Source: Morinoia aosen
Lineage: Eukaryota; Arthropoda; Malacostraca; Amphipoda; Talitridae
Direction of reading: 5' to 3'
Length of the DNA stretch: 64,000 bases
Assembly (NCBI GenBank): GCA_030386875.1
Contig: CM059566.1
Span: 37,670,068 to 37,734,067, forward strand
The position numbers were made by a program, and so were the translations under genes. This document shows, piece after piece, positions 31,465-42,300 of this stretch; position 1 is the stretch's first letter, and each line of letters opens with the position of its first letter. A model generated the notes under the pieces. The model worked only from the letters and a program-made list of their open reading frames with translations. It was not told the origin of the DNA and did no database searches.

Positions 31465-31820
31465 ATTAGAGGAGATGTCAGCTTCAGCCTCAATAACCGC
31501 AATAAAGGCATTCCAAAAAGAGGAAGGAAGAAGGTACCATTTAATATGGAGTTAAGGGATGCACAGGGTACATAGAAACAGTAAGTTGAGAAAGAAGTTC
31601 ATGAAACAAGATATAAGGCGAAGAAGAAAGTTGTGAGTAAGTGCTGAAAAACAGTACTGCAGTAAACAGGAAAAATATGGTCCGTAAAAAAATGAAAACC
31701 TATTCTATTTTAACACAAGGAAGGGCTACCTAACTTTTAGCAGGACCTCACATATTCCTCCTGGGAGTGCTAAATCCCATGGATAACAAACGTTGTATTC
31801 CTGAGGAGATTTAAATTCTG
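31465..31820 (-). repeat. Dispersed repeat family S, copy 11
   Basis: A minus-strand copy with TGGATTAGAGGAGATGTCAG, TACCATTTAATATGGAGTTA and GTTGTATTCCTGAGGAGATT. Confidence 0.7.
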
Positions 31821-34800
31821 TGGGCTAGAACGTGTAGAACGTTACTGAAAGGGAGATTAATTGATGCCCTCATAGTACCATAGCTTCTCTGAAAGCCGCC
31901 ATTGTCAGGGTGATCTTCAAAATGAAAATGAACCACTCAATTAATTCCAATTTGCGAACGGTTTTGGACCCGAATAGAAGCATTCATTAAAGCCAAGGTG
32001 GTTTCATAGAAAATTTGATCAGGTATCCTCAAGGATATTTGTATAAATTTAATTTTAATGTACACATTTCTCGCTGAATTATTTTTAATTTTTTAACATA
32101 CTGAAAATGTCCTCAAATAGCCCTCAAGCCCTGTATAGGTAGAAAGCTCAAGATCGCAAGGGTAGATCATTTGAAGTAGTGTTGTAGAACGCTACTCGTA
32201 CATTTACATGTAACTCTAAGCATTTCATACCGAACCTAGCATGTGAACATGTTGAAAACTTTAAGTAAAAATATATCCCAAGGTTAGAACTAAATCTTCC
32301 TGAAGCCATGGTCAGCATTTGAACATACGTATATTTAGAACCAGAAAAAGCTGGCTGAACCTTTAGAATTTTCCGATGAAGCTGACCGTACCAGCACGGT
32401 TGATATGTCATTTGAAAACAAGTTCGAGTAGAAAAATTTCACTACCGAGCAGGCCCCTTCAAAAGTTCCATTAGTGTTCACGCTTATGAGAAATAATGAA
32501 GCTATTGTATTCAGAGCAACGATATAGCGCCGGGCGTTGTAACTCATGAAAATATGTTTCAAACGTCCAATTTGTAATAATCCTAGACAACAAAACAATT
32601 AAAATCTAATGAACCATGAATCTTTGAGCTTGAAATTAACAGCACAAGCTCAATGGATTCATAATTACGGAAATCATGATAATCACATGAACATAGTTAT
32701 AGTATGTATGCAATAAAGATATCTAGAAAACAGTCAACATGGAAATGACAGACTTCTTACGTGTAATTGCATATTGATTCAAAACTCGACTACGCCAACT
32801 CAAAAACGACTTTACAATATCGCTTTTACATCCTTTAAAGAAACATCCCATTCGAAGTGACTTTTCTCATTGCATCTTTTGGATATATCGTTGAATATTC
32901 AATAAACTTTCAGTCTACATTCCAATTGATGTAAGCTAGAAAGAATTCCACTGTGAAATACACAATTTGTGGCAGGAAGTAACATCAAACCTAAGATCGT
33001 CACAAACACCGTTCCAACAGAACTAAAAAACACGGATATACGAAGTCTCAAGTATTGTTAGCAGAGACATAGCTCAACAGCCGAAAGCTTAAAGCGCTCT
33101 TATGAGACGTAAACGAAGATATTGAGGAGGCCTCTATTAAATAATGCTTTCAAAAAGAGAGAATGGGAGCTACTCGAGTTTTATGCTTCGCTTATAGTAC
33201 CTCGTATCAAAGACTACGTTAAAAAAGAATCTAATCTATCGACAAGGTTAAACTATTTTTGATGTAAATATCCACATTTTTCAACAGATACTCCTTCACT
33301 CTCGTAACGGTCACTACACGTAACAAGACTTACGAATAAGGGCTCTTGCTTGGGGTCCGTCCAGTCGATCTTCTAAGGGTTGCATCAGTGGTAAGTTTTG
33401 CGTATTTGTTATGACGGAACGGCCATTGTGGGTCTGAACTCCCGTCTTAACGCTCCGAACGTGGAGATCTGGTAAACACGGCTGAAATCAAACAGTGCTA
33501 CGTCTCTCGTTTTCTTAAAATACTAATTGTTCAAGGGCAACTGCATGTAATTCGATTTTAAAATTGCGAGCAAGATTGGTAAAAAAAACCACACGTCTTA
33601 CTGTCTAAACTGACTTTCTCGAGAGACTGAAGCAGCAATGGCTCGCACCTTCAAATCACACTTTTAAAGTGCTCTGGCTTTGAAGTAGCACCCCTGGGCA
33701 CCCGATCTCCTTGTTCGAAAAGTTAGCAGAATAATTTGAACATCTTTTGCAGGAACTATTTATATACACCAAATTTAAGTTCTAAGTGCAACGTGTACGC
33801 TAAAACTTACCACTGAAAACCCTTTTTAAAAGTTCAAAGGAAGGCTGTTTAAAGGAGCTCCCTTCGTTCAAGAGACGTACTGCATAAATTCTGCGTAAGC
33901 AGATTTCCTATTGCACTTTTATATGCACGATCATTAGCCTATTATAATATTTTTTGACATAAGGGATGCATTCAGTGCCAGTATGCTGTCACAAGTTACC
34001 TCTATAGATAATAATTGACAAACAGGCTTAGCACATCGGAATCGTAGACCTGCCTACAACCCAGAGTAGCGATCACCGGTGGACACACGATCAAGCTCTG
34101 GAAGTGTTGGTAACTTACAAACTTTCACACTGCAGACACAAGTACTCGCTATTCGTAATCTCAAAATAATAGCCATTATTCCTAGAAGGTGATGTCAAAT
34201 GGACACATGAAAAACCAGCAGCGCACCTCCACAAGTAAAGGGAGAACTGGAGGCCATCCGTTAAATATCCTAGCCACTTTCGCAAGCGAATGTGTTCCAT
34301 GGTTCGGCCTGGGAACCCTACAATTTATGTCAATAATAGATATTTTGAATTATTCCTTCACGGGCTCAGCAACACAGAATTGGAGAATGAATTCAACGGA
34401 AATATCGCATTGAAAGTAAAAAGCGGTTATCCGAAAAATACGATTTTCATAGCTTAATTAAATTTTGGTGCACTGATTGAGAACCACCGAATTTATACTT
34501 ACAACAATGATATTCTGGAACGTATTCATTCTATTTAACTTCGGGATGAATGAAAAGGGAACTTGCAGAGCTGCCAAACCGAGCTTTGTTCATCTCAGTA
34601 CATGCTGTTGAAAACAAATGTTTTTTTCATGTAAAAGTTTGGGAGAAAATTTATCGAACGTTATTTGGTAGGAAAGAATCTGAACAACAAACTGCGCGCC
34701 GAGGCCTGCGCAGTTTCGACGGATTCATCAGTTAGGAATGACGGCTAAATAATAGAAAGAAGCTACAGCCCCGCACAGAGACTATTTAGACGAACACTCC

Positions 34801-35980
34801 TCTCAGCAGGAATGTGCGTTGATGACGTCAACTTGGCCGGACAAAGGATTTTTCTACCTACAGCGGCAATTTAAAAAGACAACATAAGTTCTTTCAATTG
34901 GGACTTAAACCCTCCATTTTTCGTCCAGAGTTGACGGCGCCGACGCATATTCTGTCTAAAAGGGATCGCGTGCTAAAGGTAAATTCAGCTATTGTTCAAT
35001 TACTAGGTAATGTCTTAGCTTAAGTAAAGTCTATATTAGTAACGAAGCGTAATGATGCTCATTTAAAATATCGAAGGATTTCACATGTACACGTTGGTCA
35101 GATGAGACTTACCGCGAATTACCATCCAGAACATTAGGCCGATATCAACGAACTACATTTCTCGTTGAACTGAAAATAAGGAGTGATCATGTTGAAAATA
35201 AGTTGATACAAAACCATTATCTCCAATTATTCAACCTAAGGCGTACTGGTTTTCGCGTTGATGATTCATAGAAATTTGGATGCCAGCGGTTCCTAACCTG
35301 TAAGGTTCCTGCCACATTGTGAGTCACGAACTGAGTGCTCTGCGTGCCCTAAAGAGAGTGGGCACACCCCACCGCATGCCTTTTGGGCGAACTGTATAAA
35401 ATCATCCGTTTACGTCACGTGATGAGAGCCTCGTTCTATTTTTTCCCGGGATATTTGCAGACAATGCTATTCAAATTTTTCAGACGGGCACGAGCTTCTT
35501 AAACTAATAAGAGTATACCTGTGAAAAACTACACAGCCTGCTTTTTTTGCTGAAAACATTGATGTATAGTCAACATAGGTAGATTAGATGGTTCCCGCAA
35601 ATAAGACTACCTTCGCTGCAAAATTTCTATGTGAACAATTTAGAAAACAACGGCAAATGAACTATATTCAAATTTTATAAGACTAATTTAATCAAGGAAG
35701 AACATAGTGTTCTTTATTGTATATGAGGAGGAATGAATGCACAAACTATTCAGCTTGTACGCCATTTTGTTAAGTAATCTGCACATCTGCATGTCTGAGC
35801 TGCAGTAGAGATACACAGCACGCGACTTCCAGACTTTGTCATATGAATGATGATCACACGTATTTTCTTCTATCTAAATTAAAGTTTAAATCTTTTGCTG
35901 CAGCATTTTATTTGGTTCACATTAATCTGCAGCTAGAAAATAACAATTATCACTTTTACGGTCATCCCACTTTCGATTTT
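31821..35980. other. No gene seen
   Basis: No exon, RNA gene or tandem array can be supported. Short reading frames here (for example near 32.2-32.6 and 34.2-34.7 kb) have no recognisable protein character. Confidence 0.45.
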
Positions 35981-35984
35981 AAAA

Positions 35985-36330
35985 AGAATATAGATCAGAT
36001 TCGATACGTCAAAAATAGTGTTCCCACGGAAGAGGATGAAAGCACCATTAAGTATGTAATAAAGAGAACGGAGAATCTACGCACAGGATGTGTCGTCATA
36101 CCCTGAGCAGCTGTAAGATTTAAAAAAAAGCCTAGTATGAAGCATGATGAGAGATGAAAAAAGTATATGTGGCTGAAAAAGGATAGCAGAAAAGATTGTC
36201 TAAGAGAAAACGATGAAATCCTTTCAATCACGACGAAAAAGGAAGCGCACCTAAGTTTAGTTCGGGACGACGGGCTAATTTCTATTCTAGCCTTTCTTCA
36301 TCGTAGTGTTTCGTTTCTAAAAACCAGGTT
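35985..36330 (-). repeat. Dispersed repeat family S, diverged copy 12
   Basis: The order of landmarks is kept (AAGCACCATTAAGTATGTAA, AGAATCTACGCACAGG, TAAGTTTAGTTCGGGAC) but with many substitutions, so this is an older copy. Minus orientation. Confidence 0.5.
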
Positions 36331-37045
36331 GCTAAAAAAATGGCATTGTCTTAGCGCTGCAACTGAGAGAGTAAGTTCTTTTGAGTATACTTAAGATAAC
36401 TTACGCAGCCAGCAGAACGCGACGACAGCGTAATTTTTTGAAAATCTGACAATCTTAGCAGCTGGGAATAAATATACTGAAGTCACGTGGGCTGAGGTGT
36501 GAGCGATTTTACGAAAGTGAAAATTCACATAACCGCTCATTCAAAATATAATAATAATAATTCTTAATTTACCGCCATTTTAAACGTGAAATGTTTAAAA
36601 TCTGGAAAACTGTAGAAATGAATTTTACTCTAAGTAGGAGTCAGTTAAGAACCGCTGGCGAAAGAAATTTACAGCTTAGAAATGTAAATAAAATCCAACT
36701 AAAGATTTCTCTAACTAAGTCAGTTTTTTATCGATTATCTCATTGTCAACAAACTTAGAATTCGCTCTTATCCCAATTGTACGCAAATTATATCAGTAAA
36801 TTTCACACAATGACGACAAAAAATATTATTGAATTTGACACCAAATGAACGCACAGTTACGTAAGTTGACATTCGCTACGAAATTTTCAAAAAATATTTT
36901 CTTTTAATAATGTTTCACACAATATTAAAACTCTACAAGAATAACACAGGAAAACCAGTGCGCAACAAAAGTTCTGTTTTTTTTCATGCGCGCGATGAAA
37001 ATAGCCAGGAGCATTGCAGCACTCATGGCCACCAAACAACTCGCA

Positions 37046-37315
37046 ATTAGCATATAATTTAATACAAGATTTAATTTAATCCAACACAATATGATTTATT
37101 TCATATAAGCTTTAATTTAACGCAACACAATATTATTTCTTTAATACAACTTTTTAATGCAACCCAATATGATTTATTTCATATAAGCTTTAATTTAATG
37201 CAACCCAATGCGATTTCTTTAATATAAGCTTTAATTTAACGTAACACAAAACGATTTATTTCATATAAGCTTTAATTTAATACAACACATCATGATTTAC
37301 TTGATATAAGAATTT
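37046..37315. repeat. AT-rich ~42-bp tandem repeat, about 6 copies
   Basis: Diverged units of TTTAATTTAACGCAACACAA and TATGATTTATTTCATATAAG, with an HindIII-like AAGCTT in most. It lies directly upstream of the candidate plus-strand exon at 37338. Confidence 0.8.
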
Positions 37316-37337
37316 TCTTTCTTTTTTGGTGGGCAAG

Positions 37338-37448
37338 AGAGATATTTTGGAACATGACCTCGAAGCAACGGAGCTGCCAGGATGCGAAGGCTCAGGCCTC
37401 ACGCACGACCTCGTCAGGCAAGCGACAACAATTCAAACAAGAAAATAA
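37338..37448 (+). CDS. Candidate coding exon, unknown gene
   Basis: A pyrimidine-rich tract, TTTTCTTTCTTTTTTGG, is followed by AAG and then 36 residues to a TAA: RDILEHDLEATELPGCEGSG and LTHDLVRQATTIQTRK. The composition looks like protein rather than AT-rich intergenic DNA. No upstream exon or family was recognised, and a shifted frame starting ATG at 37353 is also open for 35 codons. Treat it as an exon prediction only. Confidence 0.35.
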   Translation, partial: RDILEHDLEATELPGCEGSGLTHDLVRQATTIQTRK

Positions 37449-37582
37449 TTCCATATCGTAAATGACTTCAACTTACGCTAGGCAAATGCTATGATGCTTA
37501 TAATCAGTATATTTTTATATTAAGTAATACAATCAACCATCCTTCTCATCAGCAACAATCTATAATGGCTATTTTTTTACAG

Positions 37583-37696
37583 ATGAAGGTGGCTAACGTA
37601 GATACTTTGGATGATATAGAACAAGAAGAAGATATCATGAACAGGTCTCACATTGTGAAACCTTTGCACGACGCAAGCGCGCGTTCTTACGCATAA
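37583..37696 (+). CDS. Candidate terminal exon of an unidentified plus-strand gene
   Basis: A strong acceptor, ATGGCTATTTTTTTACAG, is followed by 37 codons and TAA: MKVANVDTLDDIEQEEDIMN and RSHIVKPLHDASARSYA. An AATAAA lies 225 bp after the stop, giving a normal last-exon layout. The 3'UTR holds a potential stem-loop (about 37727-37790, AAAGATT with AATCTTT and ACACCGCG with CGTGGTGT). It does not join in frame to the exon at 37338 by an obvious donor, so the two may be alternative ends. The family is unknown. Confidence 0.45.
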   Translation: MKVANVDTLDDIEQEEDIMNRSHIVKPLHDASARSYA

Positions 37697-37920
37697 GTTA
37701 AAAACGTCAGCTCAAATCGGCGCGTCAACCGAAAGATTAAAAGACAAACACCGCGTCACGCTCGTCCGTGGTGTCTCAATCTTTGGTGCCGTACATGTTA
37801 TGGACACAATTGTGGTGCTTCTCCTTCATTTCTTCCTTTAAAATGAGGCAAAATATTTCAAGGACTTAAAAAAAGCAAGCGAGCAAAATAGATGAAGTGA
37901 ATGTGTGTATGAATTCATGG

Positions 37921-37926
37921 AATAAA
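37921..37926 (+). terminator. Poly(A) signal AATAAA, plus strand
   Basis: AATAAAGTGTGAACG follows the candidate last exon at 37583-37696. About 30 bp further on, three AATAAA motifs read on the minus strand, so two transcription units appear to converge tail to tail here. Confidence 0.5.
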
Positions 37927-37952
37927 GTGTGAACGACGATTAGTCTCCATGT

Positions 37953-37973
37953 TTTATTTTTTTTTATTTTATT
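37953..37973 (-). terminator. Clustered poly(A) signals for the Shaw gene, minus strand
   Basis: Three minus-strand AATAAA hexamers (37968-37973, 37963-37968, 37953-37958) lie about 500 bp beyond the stop of the last Shaw exon. The tract is A-rich, so some could be chance. Confidence 0.5.
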
Positions 37974-38478
37974 TCTGAGTTTTAAACACACATCAGGAAA
38001 CAACAAAGGGAAGTCCAAACAAACTGAACCCGATAAACTTCACAATGTAAGAATTGTGATGACAGAAAGACAAGCCCAGCCTCGAATGAAAACTGGAACT
38101 AATCTATGATAAGTAGAGCTGCATGTGTCAATGTGTGAAGTATCGGTTGTAATCCAAAGCAATGAAAGTTCCATGACTGCTTCAGCAGGGCAGAGGTAAC
38201 TTACCTTGGCAAGATAATCGGCGACTTACAGCAGCCTACGAGCCAAAAATATAGAGATCTTTAACCTTACCAAATAGGAGGGAGAAATAGTAGCAATCAA
38301 TCAAAGTTCGCCCACTAACATCAAATTCACTTCATCACGGAACACGACAACAAACATCTATTGTGCGATCGTAAACAAATTCCTACAATCACTTCACAAA
38401 GAAAAACATCAATGATAGCTGAAAAGCAACATTCCAGAAATTAAAGCAGCTTTTAACTTATCTGTGAAGGTCTCTAAC

Positions 38479-39326
38479 CTAAACGATGATGGGCACCAGC
38501 GACTCATCACTTGCATCAGACGTTGGTGAGTGGACAATGTCTGACCCATCACCGGTTACTCTGCTATTTTTGCTACCTAATTCTCTGGCCGAGCGCACGT
38601 TATTGGCCGTGACCTTATGAGGGTGTGAGTGTTCCGACGACTGCTGTGAAGATCCGACTTGGTCACCGAGCCGTCTTGGTTGCGCTGAGTTGACTTCAGA
38701 GTCTTCGCCCACTCCGCTGTCGTCTGGCTTGGATTGCCAGTTTTCGCTCCTCATTCCCGTCGTCGAGGATTCGTTCGAAACCGACAAAATAACAGAATTA
38801 GGGGAAAGTCTAGCTTGCCCTTTTGACTCTAGGTTTCTGACACCAAGAGTCTGTACTTCTCCCTCGTTACTGACGCTAACAGCACTCACATTCAAGGACG
38901 ATTCTCCTTCAGAATAAGAGTCTAGTTTACTAGCAGTGCTCGGCACAACACTCGAAATTTTGTCAGCGGCAGAACTTGAAGAGTTTACAACCTGATTGCC
39001 TCTTAGTTCGAGCGAGTTTCTGACTGCACTATCGGAACTACTGAGTACTCCACTGATGCTCTTAACTGTTCCTCCAGCTGCTACTTTATCTTGTTCCCCA
39101 ACGATTCCGCCTCCAACGACTCCACCTCCAGCTCCGACGCTGGCCGCGACGGTGGTGGGACTTAACATAGACGCCATGCCTTGGTTGCCCTGCATGCTGC
39201 CGACAGCATTCACAAAGCCCCCTAATGCGTTGCAGGGGTAGGGGTCTCGAGCTAGCAAGGGGGCTTTCAAGGCTGTCTGCAAGCCAACACCATTCGGGTT
39301 CAATGATACAGAGAGGCCCATGCCCA
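38479..39326 (-). CDS. Shaw: Shaw distal C-terminal exon
   Basis: The acceptor is TGTTTTTCTTTTGCAG-like (minus strand) and the stop TAG is at 38481-38479. The exon encodes about 281 residues: [16 protein letters not shown], a glycine/valine stretch, then a Ser-rich tail with acidic patches, ending [13 protein letters not shown]. That ending resembles a C-terminal PDZ ligand (IIV). It enters in phase 1 and fits the 81-nt exon at 40507-40587 exactly. It is probably the cytoplasmic regulatory tail; the assignment rests on phase, orientation and open frame rather than on sequence homology. Confidence 0.75.
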
Positions 39327-42300
39327 CTGCAAAAGAAAAACATAAAACACATCTTACACTCAACACCAAGTGCTTCGGAAACATTAATAGCTACGAGTTT
39401 ACTTCAAATGCTATTTAAATGGTCATTAATAGTTCAATTTAAAAATCTTAGGTATAATTTTATATTTCGATGATCGTGTTTCAATCAATAGAAGTGATTA
39501 TCAAAATAATTAGTTTGGTCTGTCAAAATTGCTGCATATAACCAACCATTCACTATTTTGAGCCAATTATTCATTTTGATTATGAAAATGAGAGAGATGA
39601 CAAAATTACTTAGTTATTTACAACAGGATTTAAATTCCTTCATCACGTAGAACTATCATAACATCTTGAGAAATGACAAAGATTAAAATGGCGTTGAAGA
39701 TAAATCTTACACTTAATTAAGAAATGGTGAAAACTGAATTAGAAATTGTGACTTTAAGTTGATTTTCAAGAACTGACTATACCTCGATAAACATAGAACA
39801 ATAAAACTGGGAGAAGCAACATTCATGTACTTACGGTTCGAACAGTCATCGTTTTAAATTTTAACAATCAATATAAAGTATATAACCAACACTAAACTTG
39901 TGAACATTCAAGCGAGCGTAACAATATGGAACAAGAGCATGGCAAACATGAGACAGAACTGGTTTGGGCGTGACAACATGAAAAACATTTTCAATGCGAG
40001 CAAATATGTACTTGTAAATACAGAAACAAATGAGCATCTCAAGAGCGAGCACATGATATTGCAGGAACATGACTACACATGAACATTGCAGAACATGCTT
40101 CACTCACTAATAACATGAGCAGAATAATTTAAAAAATGACATCAAATGCTGAACGTGGGAGGCGAACATTAAGCATCTCGACAATCATGGGGAAGATAGA
40201 ATCCACAGCGAGCACCAGACAGCTACAGAGAACCAAGTATATTCAATGAGGTTGCTGTTGAAAAAGAGATCGTTAAAAACAAGTTAACGATTAAAGGGCG
40301 TGGCTGCACTGGACGATTACTGAACTCTGGAGACAATTCCAAGGAATACGAACATATGCACAGTTTCGAGGCAGTCCCTATGTTCGGCGACGACCCAAGT
40401 GCACTATTCACGTCACTCATGAACACAAGTCGATGAAATAAATTTAATTAGTTACGCTAGGGGAAATATTTGATGATGGTGGTGGCTGGCTTGAGTGTCT
40501 ACTCACAATATAAGCTCCCTGATCCATTCCACATGACAGAAACGGGAAACCCTTTGCTGCAGTTGTCTTCTTTCTGGCCACGATGGTCTGACTTATGCAA
40601 AGAACTTAGTTGAAGGTTCGATCAAAATCAATAAACGATGCAAATGCGAAGATAAAAAGAGAAATTTAAAGCAATAATTATGCACGAAATTTTGTATGCA
40701 GATTTCATTCCTAGACCGAAGCTGAAAGCAGAATTTAGATGATGCTATGTAAGAAAATGTCTATGCTCAGAAAATTAGAAAAATGCTTGAATCGGAAATG
40801 CTCGTAGGGTCCGATTGCAGGGATTTCAATTTTTAATTTTGAAGCACAAATTCAGAATGTAATGAGTTTGAACGGACGATGATTTTGAAATCCACTCGTA
40901 GGTGAAAATTTTTGGCACACTATGCAATCAATACAAAGAATTCAAGATGATATAAAAAGATTCCAAGACCAGAAAGGAAGGAGGATGAAAAAGGACACGT
41001 GAAGGAAGTCGGGACTCGTGCGTTACAGGCATACGAAATTCTTTCGATCGCTTCCACTTACGTCGCCTAGCATAGAGGTAGGGGAGGAGGCGCATCTTAC
41101 TGTCGCTAGCCTCACGTCTCCGAACGTAACGCACCTTTGTGCAGCGTGGGGTTTAGTTTTAGCTACACACACATACATCTCTTCTGAGTACTAGCAGGTC
41201 ACTATCTACGATGCTTAGAGTTGTAGAGTTCTACGGACAAATATTTAGAAAGACACTTCGTATCACTACTGACTGTAGATCATAGAGAGGTAAGACTTGT
41301 CTGGCAGTGAAGAATTCATTGCTTTAAGCACAACGAAATATTCTACTGGTCTCTGCGGGAACATTCAGCGAAAGCCTCAGTTATTGTTCGTGGGACGTAC
41401 GGAAATTTGAAAATATTTTCACGCTCCTAAATTTCAACAAGTTAACGAAATAAGTCGAGTTTTTCACTTTAGTGCTCAGTGATAGGTGCAATAAAAATGG
41501 TGCTCATGAAACACTGCCCAGAGTTCGACAGGATAGTGACGTAAGTGCGTCAATGTGCCCGTAACATCAAAAACGAATTGTGCACCTTTCCCCAGTTTAC
41601 GTATTCCAGTAAGAGGTTATTTTTTCCCTAACGTTAATGAACATCGTGAATGAAGTTATTGGATTTATAACGTTTAGTCGCAATTTTGCACTTTAACTAT
41701 ATTACTCAGTAGCGTTTCATTCGAACTGATTATTTTCGCAAAAGAAAATGGAACGCATCTGGTCTGAAAGTAACATTTTTACAAATTAAAATTTCGCAAA
41801 GTAACACAAATAAGAAAAATGTAAGAGAAAGACAACGTGACCAGGGTTCACTAAAATGCCCGGCCATTTTCCCGGAAAAAATAAGAGGACACTGGAGAAT
41901 GTTCTCTTGCTTCGCCCGATCCCTACCAGATAGTCGAATCCAGCTCAGAATGAGCGTTAAATGCCCCTAGTGCCAACTAGGACAGAAGCCAGCAGCTCAG
42001 TAACTTAAAAATCATAGCAAAACTAAAAAATTTGAGGTCAAAAACTTATTTCAAGATTTTCTGAGCTTAGCTAATGGCACTCGTAAGTGCGCATGAGAAT
42101 CACATGAGAATTCCTATCGAGGGTCAGGAATCGTGTCTTCCAAATTTTGGCGACAGATATTAATGCTCTCAGTGAAAATTAATGAAAAATGCGCAGGTTT
42201 AAATCAAATATATCTCATCAATTCGTTTGTAAAAAAATCGGCAACTGAAAGACGAAATAGTAAAAAAGAAATAACCTAACATTTCACGACGTTAGCTATA

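Noticed and set aside
39086-39352. 88-codon minus frame over the distal Shaw exon
   Set aside because: Out of phase with the 81-nt cassette exon and the pore exon; shadow of 38479-39326.
41040-41134. Open stretch with a GTAAGT donor on the minus strand
   Set aside because: Entry and exit phases do not match the phase-1 series of Shaw exons and the acceptor is weak.
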